64,000 nt of DNA, taken from positions 17,670,001 through 17,734,000 of the forward strand of contig JBHGNT010000015.1 of assembly GCA_043228905.1 (NCBI GenBank). Direction: 5' to 3'. Under the pieces are notes generated by a model. The model was not told the DNA's origin. It saw nothing but the letters and a program-made list of their open reading frames with translations, and ran no database searches. Positions within the stretch are counted from its first letter, which is position 1. Every line of letters begins with the position of its first letter. A program made the translations under genes and the position numbers. This document shows positions 25,076-36,755 of the stretch, piece after piece. This DNA is from Azolla caroliniana. Taxonomy: Eukaryota; Polypodiophyta.

Positions 25076-25198
25076 GCATGGGATTACCTTCATTGGGTTG
25101 CTGAGACAGGTGAGGCTTCTACAGAGACGATCCTCTGTTCTTGTCCACACGCCATGTCTATTACTGGTGCTGCTACAAATGCTCTGTTCCAGCAGCAT
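23980..25198 (-). CDS. Plant protein with C-terminal CCCH zinc finger, possible HIT-like region, 2 exons, 345 aa
   Basis: Exons on the minus strand: 25198-25088 and 24906-23980, GT-AG intron of 181 bp, phase 0. Without the first exon the frame has no ATG near its conserved part, which supports the splice. Residues 1-75 are rich in Ser, Arg and Leu with few acidic residues, like an organelle transit peptide. Residues 90-310 form a globular domain with conserved-looking blocks PDFIGTTPKDEV, FRIEARFGDHHDMDG and LQHLQLKVWIENPFHEQGR; the HLQLKV strand recalls HIT/CwfJ-type folds, a weak inference. The C-terminus has a canonical C-x8-C-x5-C-x3-H finger (C324, C333, C339, H343), usually RNA-binding. 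A nuclear or cytosolic location is possible if the N-terminus is not a transit peptide. I do not recognise the exact family. The intron contains a (CA)n microsatellite. Confidence 0.82.
25028..25072. repeat. (CA)n microsatellite inside the intron of the CCCH gene
   Basis: About 22 uninterrupted CA units lie within the 181-bp intron, close to the donor side in transcript order. On the transcript they read as a GU repeat. Confidence 0.85.
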
Positions 25199-27574
25199 GG
25201 TGATATATGTATATGTATTATATATAACTTTGGAGTAGTGTTAGCTATCTATCTATCCCATAGTATGAACCATACGCACACATTCGCATTCGAGAATGTT
25301 TAAACCATTCGAGTATGGTAAACACCCTCGAAGTATGGTAAATACCAAAACTTTTTTGTATTCATTATTTATTATAAGGTTAAAATTTTTTTTAACGTAA
25401 GAAAGTTAAGGTAAAAAGTGTTAAAAGAAAACATAAGAATGTTTTGATATCATACGCATTCGTTTTCATTCGTATGAAAAAGAATATTTGCCAATGCATT
25501 CCGGTTAAATTTCTTGTAAGGTAAAAAGTGTAAAAAATAGATAAGAATGTTTTGATAACATACGCATTCGTATGAAAAATGTTTGCCAATGCATTCGAGT
25601 ATATTATGTACTATGACCTATCCTTTTTGCTACCAAAACCAAGCCCCACAAAAGATCCTACTGCCCCCCTCCTTCCCTTGTCTTTATTTTTCCTCACCCT
25701 TTGTTTCTACGGTCGCACCGGATCAACTCACTCGAATGAGAAAAACCCTTCCTTATCCTTGGCTGATACATGTCTTGAAAGAAGGTCCGTCTAACCAATT
25801 TGTCGATTCTTTATGCCTAAATGCAGCCTCATCTATAATTTTGTTGCTTGTGTTCCATCGACTCGACTCGCAAACCCTTTCTTGATTGTTGTAATGGGAT
25901 CTATTCATTGTACAATCATCTTCGTACATCAACACGTCTTGATTGTGTTAAAATGGATCTATCCATCATACAATCATCATCATTCATTTGGAAACTAAGT
26001 AGTTTGTGTTTCACCTCGATTGAACGTTCAAATGATCAATCTTTCCTCCCACGCTTAACAACGATAATTGATCACATCGTTGACGTGCACCTATTTGTCT
26101 TGCTTGTTGTTGATAAAAAGCCAGTTTACAAGCAATTACTACTTACCATTGATATTTTTATGTTAGATCCCCCCCCCCCCCCCCCCCCCTTTTTTTTGCC
26201 TTGTTTTTAGTGCTTAGTCTTAGTTACTCTATCTATCAACACAATGGAATGCTTGTAAGTATTTTAGTTGAATGATTTTATATAGATGGTCCATAGTCAT
26301 TGAGTGATAGTAAAATTGCTCTTTGATATGCAAACTTTCATAACATATTCGTAAGTTTGGTGATGGACGAGACACACGAATGGTCCGAGAAGTAGAATAT
26401 GGATATGCTACTTAGGCACTCCACAAGGAACATGCCTTGAGATGAACATTGAATGATGACTTGGGAATACACTTATCAATAAATGGAAATGAGATACAAG
26501 GCATTGCAAATTTGAGTGTTGCCATTACAAGACATTTAAAGAGGTGCCCACCACACCACCACTCCCACAATGTTTAAGATAGATGAGTAATTTCTCTCCT
26601 CATATGGAGCCATCCTTTAAGCTATGGTGCAAAGATATGAATGCTTTCTACTCTTGATTAATCAATGTATCAGTCTTATAAAACTCCACCAAGTTAGCCA
26701 CACTCACCACTTACATTTCCATCGATAAATGAGATTTTAGAAGATGTGTTGTGTTATTAGACTTTGGCCACTTATATTTCCATCATGGTGGTTTGTTGTG
26801 CTTTGAACCGAACCCCAAACCAGTTAATTCTTCACTGGTTTGACCACTCACATGGGACCCAAAGAGTAACTCTTTACATTGTTGTCACTTGCCAAGTCAT
26901 ATGCATAACCATAATTGATCATGAGATGGGTTTTTAGTAGTTTTGCCTAATCTTATGACGAGTATGTGCATATTGATCCCGAAAGGAACGAGGATTTGAA
27001 TTGAATATTACAATTCTACGGTGTGAGATAAACTATTAAGTGTGTTAGTGTGTTCACATGAAGTAGTCAAGTGTGTGAACACACTAGGGCCTAGGGTGGT
27101 AGATAGTAAGAAAGTTGAGTACCTTCTAACCAAGGATGCTTGACCGATATTGGGACTATTTTAGTGCTATATTGGCACTTGTTAACAACGCCATAACAAC
27201 AACCATTGTTACCGTCACAACATGTCAACGGTTGCAATACCACCATTGTAGCACCCTAATGGGGTTGCACTTGTGGAGGGCTTCTACACCACCACCACAT
27301 CAATGTCCTCATGGGGTCATGACAATTGGTGGGTGATCATAGAACCACCACATAACGTGAAAGTGAGGAAGGAATCGTTGGGATTTTGGATGGACGAGAC
27401 GGAAAGAGTATAGATGTAGTAAAGAGAGATTAACAAGATATGACAAAATAAGATGTAAAATAATATTTGAGGGAATGTAAGAAATTTATAATATTTTCAT
27501 AAAAGAGTTACAAAATAGTTGCAAGTGTTCTCAAACCTTTGCAATTTTTCTCACAAGGTAATCCCTCTTTTACC
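25199..27574. repeat. Intergenic with a direct repeat pair and homopolymer run
   Basis: Direct repeats at about 25408-25501 and 25518-25597 share aaggtaaaaagtgt, ataagaatgttttgata and a block reading tgccaatgcattc. A run of about 20 C followed by T lies at 26169-26197. No gene is recognised in 25600-27574; the open frames are short and unlike known families. Confidence 0.5.
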
Positions 27575-27945
27575 CCTTAAAAGTAAACCACGAGGATAAG
27601 ACTTGAACCTCTACCCCTTGGTTGCAAGTTGAGCACCACAACCATCAAGCCAATTCTTCAATTGCTTGAAATTATCTCTCTTTTTATGATATTCTTTCTT
27701 TCGATGTTCCTTGTGAGGACCCTCCCTTCTCCTTTTATAGTAATGGGATGTTCTTGCATGTGTGCCATGTGGCACATATGTAGAGAGGCTATTGCAGGGG
27801 TGCTATATCGTGCACATGTAGTTGATTGCTTGGTTTAGACTGGATAATATTAATTCAAATAAAATAACACACCATAAATGTTGCCTAAATGGTAAGCTTT
27901 GAGACTTATAAGGTGGAGGTTGTAGGTTTAAATCCTTTTTCACCC
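27575..27945. repeat. Two tRNA-like (SINE-type) sequences in opposite orientation
   Basis: On the minus strand (about 27655-27580) box-A-like TGGCTTGATGGTTGTGG and box-B-like GAGGTTCAAGTC are spaced as in a tRNA. On the plus strand (about 27868-27925) TGCCTAAATGGTAAGC is followed by GTAGGTTTAAATCC. Neither gives a convincing cloverleaf. Similar modules occur inside the G3 LTRs. Confidence 0.4.
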
Positions 27946-28088
27946 ATGTAATATTATGTTTTTCTTCATTCGCCTCTTCATATAGTACAATATTATCATA
28001 GTACCGTGTTAATATGACCTCCATGTATATTACAAATATGGCCTAAACTCTATCAAGATTCATCTTATTTTAGTTATGTATTTATCTT

Positions 28089-28263
28089 TGTTGAGAATCG
28101 AACTCAACTTCCTATAGAAATAGGTTTCTCACTAGCTCATGGAAATACCAGGCTAGTTTTGTAAATAGTAGAAAAGGGCCCTTGCCCTAGTTTAGTTGGT
28201 ATTTAAACCAACCCTTTGTAACCTTGTTACTGTTGGAAGTATTTTGGTTGGATGTAATATATA

Positions 28264-28319
<56 letters not shown>

Positions 28320-28390
28320 CTTACGTGCATACACACACACACAGTCCTTCCATTGTATCTCAACCACTCTTGCTCCTCATCCTCTTTACA
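28089..28390 (+). repeat. Copia-1 5' LTR
   Basis: It runs from TGTTGAG to CTTTACA, contains a (CT)n tract at 28266-28317 and a short CA run, and is followed directly by the primer-binding site. Confidence 0.9.
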
Positions 28391-28494
28391 TGGTATCAAA
28401 GCGTGTGGTTGCTTAATCATCCTCCTCATTTCTTGTGTGGTGGTACACGCTGACGAATAATAGAACTGGCTCATCAACAGAGAAGAAATCACCA

Positions 28495-29060
28495 TGAATA
28501 CTCAGATGGGAAGCGCTCTTCTGACGGAGAAGCTCGATAGAACGAACTTCGAATCTTGGGAATACAAGATGCAACAATACCTTGTCGGGCAAGGTTACTG
28601 GAGCTACATTGAAGGAGCTCACGAAACGCAACCCAACCCAACACACATCGATTATCCCGCTTGGGAGTAGGCCGCAAGCCATGTGTTGTATTGCTTGGCA
28701 TCATGCATACATGATCATATGCTGGGATATATCAGAGAGGCAAAAATGCCGAAACAAGCGTGGGAAAACCTCAAGAAAATCTTTGCGGCCAATACGGCTG
28801 CACGGAAACTCCAACTTCGACAGGGGCTAAACAATCTGCAACAAAGGGATATGTCGATCAAAAGTTACACCTTGAAGATCAAGGAACTATGTGACGCCCT
28901 CGGTTCGATCAATGTCATATGATCGATGATGAAGAGATGGTGCAAATATGCCTCAGTGGCTTAACACCTTGATTTGGCTCAATTAGATTGGCCATCCTTG
29001 CGAGAGAGAATCCTCCTTCCTTTTTTGATCTCCAATCGTTATTACTTGTCGAGGAGAATC
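28495..29060 (+). pseudogene. Copia-1 gag, broken
   Basis: It starts at an ATG about 100 bp after the primer-binding site. The gag homology matches Copia-3 gag (47076 onward): TEKLDRTNFESWEYKMQQYL, then AWENLKKIFAANTAARKLQL. A TAG stop lies after PAWE where Copia-3 has a Gln codon (CAG to TAG). Further stops and frameshifts follow after SINVI. The zinc-knuckle region is lost at the inserted LTR fragment. Confidence 0.8.
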
Positions 29061-29181
29061 ACGTGCGTCAAAGGAACAACACGCACGACGGACAAATGCT
29101 GTATTCAAATTTCAATGGAGGAAGAGGACACAATCGCGGGAGGAGAGGCCGATTTGGCCAAGGCTGACACAATCATGAACG

Positions 29182-29760
29182 TTGTCGTGAAGATCCGTCA
29201 CTATGTGCGGATCGTGAGGCAGAACCGCTGGGGTTCTAGACCGGAAGGACTCAAAGTTCACACTAGCTTTAGCGAGAAAGGATTTAAGATAGATTGAGAG
29301 AGAGAGAGAGATTGAGATAAAATAGAACGCTTGACTTTAGATTTGAAGAACAAGATTAATACATAAATTGGATAACGAGTTTTCTTCTTAATACTAATTT
29401 TAATATAAAGTACCAAGCTCTCTTTGATCTTTTTCATCCCCCCTTTTATGGATGCTCCCATGCATATGATGCATCTTTGCCATTTGGCGCCCATGCATCA
29501 CATGTCACTTAATCAAGCTCTAACATGAGAATTTACATGTAAAGGTATAATGATAAAAATATAATCTCTAAAGAAATGGCTTGGCTTAATGGTAAGCCTA
29601 TTGCTTCCTATATTGGAGGTGTTAAGTTCAAGTCTTGCTTACATCTTTTTATATTATGCACAAAATACTATTAGGCTTTTGGACCAAATATCTTTAAGAC
29701 ACTATACACCGCGATCAACCGACTCGATCGATCCGTCCGATTTGCATACATTTGGTCTGG
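29182..29760 (-). mobile_element. Truncated G3-family LTR inserted in Copia-1
   Basis: It begins TGTCGTGAAGATCCGTCACT, the reverse complement of the G3 LTR end (compare 38000-38097). Matching blocks continue: the gaatccttccggtcc region, a (GA)n stretch, the atgcatatgatg region and the tRNA-like module. The far part of the LTR is missing, and Copia-1 pol resumes at about 29762. Confidence 0.8.
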
Positions 29761-29761
29761 A

Positions 29762-30511
29762 ATGTTCATAATGAAACATGAAGCGCACTCGATGTCCGCA
29801 AAGGGTTCAACTAACGCCTCCACCTCAAATAATGTATGGTTTGTCGATTCAGGAGCGTCAAATCACATGACGTCTCATGAAGATTGGTTTCGGGAACTAC
29901 GGAAGCCCAAACGTCTCGGATATGTCGAAACAAGAGATGACACGACTCATCCAATACAGCATATCGGGAATGTCCCATTTGGAAACTACGGAAAACAAAC
30001 CTACCTCAAGAATGTACTACATGTCCCCACCATCACGAAAAACCTGCTCTCAATCGACCAGATTGTCGAACAAGGAATGCAAGTACGATTCAATAACAAC
30101 GGGTGCTTCATCGAAACAGGCGGTCAAGTTGTAGCTCACGGTCGTCGTGAAGGCCATATGTTTATCCTTGAATCGAACGAGGTGAAGTCAACCATGTTCG
30201 CAAAGGGCCTCAAAGTCAAAATGGACTTAAATTTGTGGCACAAAAGAATTGGCCACATCAATCTCCAAAAACTTCAGAACATGCAATCAAAAGGAATGGT
30301 AATCGGACTCCCGAACTTTACCGCGAAGGAGATTACGGGCTTATGTGAAGCGTGCCAGTTCGGAAAGCAACACCGACATCCATTCCCGAAAGAGCGGAAT
30401 GTGAGCAAAAGGGATCCTAGATGTTGTACATTCAGATGTATGGGGACCGGCCTAGACAAGCACACTCGGCAGATGCCGATATTACGTTACGTTCATCGGC
30501 GACTTCTCTAG
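29762..30511 (+). pseudogene. Copia-1 protease and GAG-pre-integrase region
   Basis: The 249-codon open stretch holds the aspartic protease motif VDSGASNHMTSHEDWF and the pre-integrase zinc-binding region (WHKRIGHINLQKL ... CEACQFGKQHRHPF). It parallels 48070-48640 of Copia-3. The frame shifts just before the first integrase Asp. Confidence 0.85.
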
Positions 30512-31560
30512 GAACACTCGGATCTACCAGATGAAACAAAAGAGTGAAGTGTTCGGATACTTCCAGAGATTCAAAGCTGAAGTCGAAAAAGCTACGGATT
30601 GGCATGTATGCTACCTTCGATCGGATGGAGACAAAGAATACTTTTCGGATGAGTTTATAGCAAATCTCCAAAAGGAAGGAATCCGACGAGAATTCTCATG
30701 CCATCACTCATCTCAATAGAACGGCGTAGCTAAGAGTAAAAACCGGCACATAGTAGAAGTCGCTCGGGCTATGATGAATGAGAAGAATCTGCCAAAATTG
30801 TATTGGGCAGAAGCGGTGAACACAATCGTATACCTCATGAACAGGTGCACAACCTCAGGAGTACACAACATAACCCCGCATGAGAAGTTCTTTGGAAAGA
30901 AGCCGGACTTATCACGCCTCCGTATTTTCGGCGGAATCGCGTACGTACACATTCCCGATGATACGTGACAAAAGCTCGATCCGAAGTCGGAGAAATGTAT
31001 CCTCGTAGGATAGTCACTCGAACAAAAGGGGTACAAATGCTACGACCCATCTACCCGAAAAGTTCGAACAAGTCGAGATGTAGTCTTCAACAAATACGCA
31101 TCCTGGTACGCACCAGAGAATACTTCGACTCCAACTCCGCTCGACGCGGATGACATCGAAATAGAAATAGAAGCTGAGGATAGTCTCACGCAGATGTTTG
31201 AAGATAGCCCAATCTCGACATGGCTGAGTGGGCCATCAGAGCTGCCAAGCGATCAAAGCACATCTCGGCCGAGTCTGAAGCTGGACAAAGGGAAGGCGAA
31301 AATGCGTGAATATGAAGATTAGGAAGAGACTGAGGTGCTTCACTCTCTCAACAATGAATTTGAAGGTCTCCACACTCACATAAATGGAACGAGGAAAGCC
31401 ATAGTCCCCACGGATGCAGAGCTACGCCAGTCCACTTGTGAAAAAAACCCCGTAAGCCGTTTCGGGGTATCATTATGTGTTCATGGCGTATCATTACGTG
31501 TTCATGATGAAGGTAGCGTCAGTATGGGAGCCGGAGATGCTTTCTGAAGTTGTATAGGAT
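30512..31560 (+). pseudogene. Copia-1 integrase remnant, several frames
   Basis: Segments match the copia integrase core and C-terminus: RSDGDKEYFSDEFIANLQKE, then LYWAEAVNTIVYLMNR, then LRIFGGIAYVHIPDD. In-frame stops interrupt it, for example TAG in place of the Gln in the EQNGVAERKNR motif (30717) and TGA at about 30966. The linker before RT is degraded. Confidence 0.8.
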
Positions 31561-31578
31561 TCGCGATGGGTCAATGCG

Positions 31579-32215
31579 ATGAATGAGGAAATGGAAACGT
31601 TATGCAAAAACGAGACCTGGGATCTCGTTCCTCACCCTTTGAACAAGAAAGCAATTGGCTGCAGGTGGATTTACAAAGTGAAACACAATGCCGACGGCTC
31701 CATAAATCGCTTTAAAGCACGGCTCGTTGCGAAAGGATACGCGCAAACGCACAACGTTGACTACGAAGAGACCTTTGCCCCGGTGGCAAAGATGACAACT
31801 GTGTGGACCGTAATTGCCATCGCGTCAGCAAAAGGGTGGCACCTCCACCAGATGGATGTCAAGAACGCCTTTCTTCAAGGCAAATTGGAAGAGGAGGTGT
31901 ACATGATCCAACCACCCGGTTTTGAATCGTGCAGTCATCCGAACGTCGTGTGCCGACTCAAGAAGCCTCTCTACGGCCTCAAACAAGCACCATGTGCGTG
32001 GCACTCGAAGATTAGGAAGTATCTTCATTAGATTGAATTTCAAATGTCAAAATCCGATACTTCTCTGTACATCTGAAATGAGTCGGATAGCCCGATTGTC
32101 ATCATCCTTTACGTGGATGATTTGGTCATCGAAGGAAAAGATCTAGCCGAGATTAACAAGGTCAAACCACTTCTCTTTGGCAGATTCGAAATGAAAGACT
32201 TGCAGGAGCTCCATT
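31579..32215 (+). pseudogene. Copia-1 reverse transcriptase, N-terminal part
   Basis: Recognised motifs are WIYKVKHNADGSINRFKARL, QMDVKNAFLQGKLEEEVYM, KKPLYGLKQAPCAWHSKI and the catalytic box LYVDDLVI near 32110. A TAG lies just after YLH at 32031. The reading resumes after the G1 insertion at 40657, where the KDLQELHYFLGIEV-type motif is completed. Confidence 0.88.
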
Positions 32216-32639
32216 TGTCACGGATGAACAATTGGGGGTAAAGAGATGGGGAAGTTGATGAGATAGGGAGATCGAGAAGTTGATGAAAATGAGTAAAAAT
32301 ATCTATTCCATGACTGGTGTTGATCTCCTTGATGTTAACAAGGGAGATCAACCCTTTTTATACATGTAATGATGTATGATAAGCATGCTCATGCCAAGTC
32401 TTACATACTATAATATCAAGCATACTAATTCTTGCATGCCAAGTCTTACATACTCAGTCTTACATACTAAGTCTTACATATTGGGTCTGACATATTGAGT
32501 CTTACATAGTAGGTCTTACATACCACTCTTTATACAAAGGTTTGAAGTCTAAAGTTTGTCTAGGAGAAATATATATACAAGGGCCTAAGGTTCACATTTG
32601 AGTCGATGTTCATGGCATTATCCTCCCCTTAGGTGCCGA

Positions 32640-33138
32640 CTTCAAGAAGGTGCGGGTTTGTGAGGATATCGGAGATGAAAATCATGAACCACTTCCGAGG
32701 CATTTAGTAAATTTCTAGCGGGCTCCCATGTAGCCTCAGAGATGGGATATCCTTTTCACAATACCAGATACTAGAGCTTTCATCGGCTCTTGTGCGAGTC
32801 TAGAATGGTCTCAACTTCATACTCATCCCCGGTCGCCAAAGCCACAGGGGGAGGTGACTCGATGCTTCTTCCTGGAATTGAGGATGGATGATAGAGCTCA
32901 AGAAGTGATGCATTGAAGACATTGTGAATTCGGTGGTGTGATGGAAGAGCAAGACGGAAAGCCACAGTGGTGACTTTATCAATGATGCGGAATGGCCCCA
33001 ACTTTTTGTAATCAAGTTTGTTGCATGGGCGAGTTGTCGGAATATGTCGACGTAATAGCCATACCATGTCACCGACTTTAAAATCAGGCGCAACCCGTCA
33101 ATGTTGATCAACCTTCTCTTTGTGTCGTTCTTGAGCAA
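32640..33138 (-). pseudogene. G1 integrase C-terminus and chromodomain
   Basis: The 33067-32780 frame reads KKLGPFRIIDKVTTVAFRLA and then EYEVETILDSHKSR, the start of a chromodomain. After stops it continues as KGYPISEATWEPARNLLNA and VVHDFHLRYP to about 32645. Chromodomains direct chromovirus integration to marked chromatin. Three stops lie inside it. Confidence 0.85.
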
Positions 33139-33367
33139 TTGAGAGTTCTAGGGATAGGTCATGATGCATTTCTTTCATCAGACGAGCTCATTCTTCAGCA
33201 GATGGATTCACAAAACCAACAAGGATAGCTATACTAAAGCGTGGGTGGAATCCATAATTTGCGAAGAAAGGTGTTACACTAGTTGATGTGTGGAGAGTAT
33301 TGTTGTAGGCGAACTCAGCCATTGGAAGAAATTTGATCCAATCATCTTGTTGATAACTTATCATACA

Positions 33368-35104
33368 TCAGAGATATTGCTCTAGGATTTGATTTACTCG
33401 TTTCGTTTGGCCGTCTGTCTCAGGATGGAAGGCTATCAAAAATTTTGTGGAAGTTCCAAGAGTTTGGAAGAGGGGCTTCCAGAAATGAGACATAAATTGG
33501 GGACCACGATCAGAGATAATGTCATCTGGTAAACCATGAAGGCGCATGTCAATATTTGTTAACAATAGATCTGTTGTTTCCATCTCTGAAATTGCTTTAG
33601 AACATCGAATAAAATGTGCCATCTTTGTGAATCTATCCACCACCACTAATACTGAATTGAATCCCTCAATGTCGGGAAGGTTGGTGATAAAATCTGTCGA
33701 GATGGAGGCCCATGGCCTACTTGGAATTGGCAAAGGTTGAAGTAGACCGTAGGGACGATGATGTACTGCTTTGGCGCGGGCACATGTATCACATGTTTTC
33801 ACAAATTGTTTAACAAGTTTCCAAGGTTGTGGCCACCAATAACTTCTAGAGATTAACTCCAAAGTTTTTGCAACGCCAAAATGTCTAGCTAGGGCGTCAT
33901 CATGGCATTTCTTCATGATACGGATATGACAAGGACCATTTGGGATATACATTAAGTTGTTCCGAAAAAGAAAACCATCTCGAAACATAAATTGTTCTTG
34001 ACGATTCCGTACCTCCTTTATGGTTGATTTGTTGACTCGATTATCCTTAATATCTTTTGCAAATTTGTCGGTGGCAGTATCTGCGGCTATTGCATTGAGT
34101 AATGATTCATCTGCACCCATATAAGCTGCAAAGAGCTGAATCTGATGTGGTTGTAGGAGACAACGTGATTGTTGATTGTAGGTCTCATCTCCTGGTCGAA
34201 TTTCGAATTCTGAACGCCGAGATAGGGCATCGGTTTTACCATGTTGGGCACCGCGACGAAAAACAATTTGAAAGTCATAGTCAGCCAAGAAGGTCGACCA
34301 TTGCACTTGCCTCCGGTTCAAAATGCGAGTAGTGGTGAAGTAGACGAGGTTCTTGTGATCGGTCACCACTTGAACACGGTGTTGGGCGCATGCTACGTAA
34401 GGACGCCATTCTTCAAAGACTGCAATAATGGCAGAGAGTTCTTTATCATAAACTGGGTAGTTGATCTCGGGAGGTGTGAACTTCCGAGAATAAAAGGAAA
34501 CAGGATGAAGAATCCCATTGTTATCTGATTGAGAGAGAATGGCACCGATGGTGAAGTCAGAGGCATCAGTTTCGATCGTAAATGATTTGGTCAGATCTGG
34601 GTGTAGTAGTACCGGAGCCGAGGTAAAAGCTTTTTTTAGTGTCTCGAATGCTAGTTGGGTTGTGGGAGTCCAGCAAAAAGGGGAATCCTTCTGAGTGAGT
34701 GTTATAAGTGGTTGCGCCAATGTAGAGAATCCTCGAATGAATCGACAATAGAAGTTGGAAAAACCCAAAAATGATTGCACATCCTTGACCCCAGTGGGGA
34801 CTTCCCACTGTTGAACCGTTTCGACTTTCTTCTCATCCATAGTGATACCATAAGATGAAATGACATACCCGAGGAATTCAACTGAGGTTTGATCAAACTC
34901 ACACTTTTTGGGTTTCGCATAAAGTCCATGTTCCCGAAGTTTGGTCAAGATAAGTCGAACGTGCTTGGTGTGCTCTATGTAGTCCTGTGAAAAAATAAGT
35001 ATGTCGTCGAGATAGATGACCACAAATTGGTCTAGATATTCTCGGAAGATGTCATTCATCATATGCTGGAAAATGGCAAGAGCATTTGTGAGACCAAATG
35101 GCAT
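33368..35104 (-). pseudogene. G1 RT (second half), RNase H and integrase, 578-codon stretch
   Basis: It starts at the MPFGLTNA motif of RT. The catalytic YLDD is at residues 31-34. RNase H has TDASDF near 199 and DALSRR near 314. The integrase zinc motif ends in CDTCARAK, followed by core Asp residues in STDFITNLP and ISDRGPQF. The expected catalytic Glu of the QTERVNQ motif is Lys here (GAA to AAA), so the integrase should be dead even where the frame is open. The extreme N-terminal RT part lies at 35105-35320 in broken frames. Confidence 0.92.
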
Positions 35105-35324
35105 TTACCATGTATTCAAAATGCCCCTACCTGGTTCGAAATGTCATTTTCCACTCATCTCCAGGCTTGATACGCACCTAGTTGTAGGCGCCTCTGAGAT
35201 CGAGTTTGGAGAATATAGGCCCAGCCCGAAGTCGGTCGAGGAGTTTGGGGATTAGAGGTAGTGGATAGCGGTTTCGAACCGTGACTCGATTGAGCCCGCA
35301 ATAGTTGATACATAGGCGCAACGT
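35105..35324 (-). pseudogene. G1 RT core piece next to the nested insertion
   Basis: In alternating frames the minus strand gives LRLCINY, then [19 protein letters not shown] and [10 protein letters not shown], the palm region of gypsy RT. It joins the VKKKDGT motif at 38099 once the inserted element is removed. Confidence 0.85.
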
Positions 35325-35408
35325 TGTCGTGAAGATTTTCGGCAGCGGTGTGAAAATTGCATGGAACGTACAAAATCAAGTGTGGTTCTTCACACGAGAC
35401 ATGAAACA

Positions 35409-36416
35409 AAAATTGCTAGTGTAATTGAGGATCTAGCCGCTAAAGACGACATCGAGGAGGTGGCTATGAGCGAGACAACAAGCGTCGACAACGACCATGA
35501 CCAAACTTTCTCCACACTTGTTCGAGAGACTTGGGCAATTGCGTCCGAGAACCGATGTAAGACCCAAGAGATGGGAGGTGACGGCGAAGAACCAAAGGTC
35601 GAAGCTAAAGAGAGAAGCATAATCGAAGCTTGTTCGATCAAGAGGGTCAATGGGTGCGAGGCCCATGAGATTGAAGAGATAGCCACAAAAAACGACATCG
35701 AGTCGAAGATGGCTATGAACGAGTCGATGGCGGATGGTCATGTGGAGACTTTCCTAACACTTCATCTAAAGACTTGGGCAGTTGCGTCTGGGAACCAACG
35801 TGAGACCCAAGAGACGGATGGTGGCGAAAAGGAAGAGAAGGACCAAGATAATACTGCCAATGACGACGACCAAATTTTCTCCACACTTGTTCTAGAGACT
35901 TGGGCAATTGTGTCCAAGAACCGATGTAAGACCCAAGAGATGGGAGGTGATGGCGAAGAACCGAAGGTCGAAACTAATACATACGGCGAAGAGAGAAGCA
36001 TAATAAAGGATTGCTCAATAAAAAGGATTGATGGGTACGAGGCCCATGAGTTTGAAGGAATAGCTATGGAAAATGACGTTAGTACGAAGATGGTGAATGG
36101 CCATGAAGAGCCTTTCCCCGCAATAGTTCTAGAGATTCGGGCGTTAACTGATGTAAGACCCAAGAGACGGAAGCTAGCGGCGAGGAAGCAAAGGTCAATG
36201 TTGATTCGAGCAACTTTAAGATGGAAATGGCTAAGTGCAGCACGAAAAAGGCGAACGATGGAAATGTATGGGTCCCTCCACACTCATTCTAAAGACTTGG
36301 GCATTAACCGATGTAAGACCCAAGAGAAGGCTAGTGATGGGGAAGAAGCAAGGGTTAAAGCTGATATGTGCAACAAAGAGTTTGAGCAAAATATGACAAG
36401 GGATGGCGATGGCTAA
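35409..36416 (+). CDS. Repetitive acidic ORF of the G3-related element, function unknown
   Basis: An open frame of 351 codons begins in LTR sequence at 35361; only the part from about 35409 is element-internal. It holds about five imperfect repeats of 70-80 residues, each built around ETWAIASENRCKTQEMGGDG and EEPKVEAKERSIIEACSIKR-like blocks. The fourth is degraded by a frameshift into basic sequence. At DNA level the block gatgtaagacccaagaga recurs. The protein is Glu/Asp/Lys-rich, with no membrane segment, zinc motif or enzyme motif that I can see. It lies where extra 3' ORFs occur in some gypsy elements, just before the 3' LTR. It may encode an accessory protein or merely be an expanded repeat that stays open by chance. 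Confidence 0.5.
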   Translation, partial: KIASVIEDLAAKDDIEEVAMSETTSVDNDHDQTFSTLVRETWAIASENRCKTQEMGGDGEEPKVEAKERSIIEACSIKRVNGCEAHEIEEIATKNDIESKMAMNESMADGHVETFLTLHLKTWAVASGNQRETQETDGGEKEEKDQDNTANDDDQIFSTLVLETWAIVSKNRCKTQEMGGDGEEPKVETNTYGEERSIIKDCSIKRIDGYEAHEFEGIAMENDVSTKMVNGHEEPFPAIVLEIRALTDVRPKRRKLAARKQRSMLIRATLRWKWLSAARKRRTMEMYGSLHTHSKDLGINRCKTQEKASDGEEARVKADMCNKEFEQNMTRDGDG

Positions 36417-36755
36417 GCAAGCCATGAGGATCCGAAGGATGTGATCGAAACATCTATCAAAGACACTATTGTGAACAAGTCAAAGTTCCTTGAGCAAGGA
36501 GACGATCGAGACAAAGGTGGAACATTCATGAGACTTAAACAATTATCCTCAAGAAGAGAGCAAGGGGCCATGACAACAAGTCATGGTAAAGCAAAGAAAA
36601 AACGAATGATATGGTGGATTGGGTGGCAACAATGATTCGAGTACAAAGAAACAGACATGCTTGACATTGAGGAGTCATGATGATCACCATTGCCGAAATC
36701 TCACATTCTCTCTTCTTGGCACATACCGGAGGACGTGCGGTTTGGTGGGGGTGGA

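Noticed and set aside
29577-29650. A possible tRNA gene at 29577 and similar sites
   Set aside because: The A- and B-box words are present but I could not fold an acceptor stem or anticodon loop, and the site is inside a G3 LTR.
35390-36283. Minus-strand frames opposite the repetitive 351-codon ORF (up to 173 codons)
   Set aside because: They are antisense to the repeat ORF; the repeat keeps both strands open. I cannot fully exclude that the antisense frame is the real one, but the plus strand fits the element's direction and is longer.
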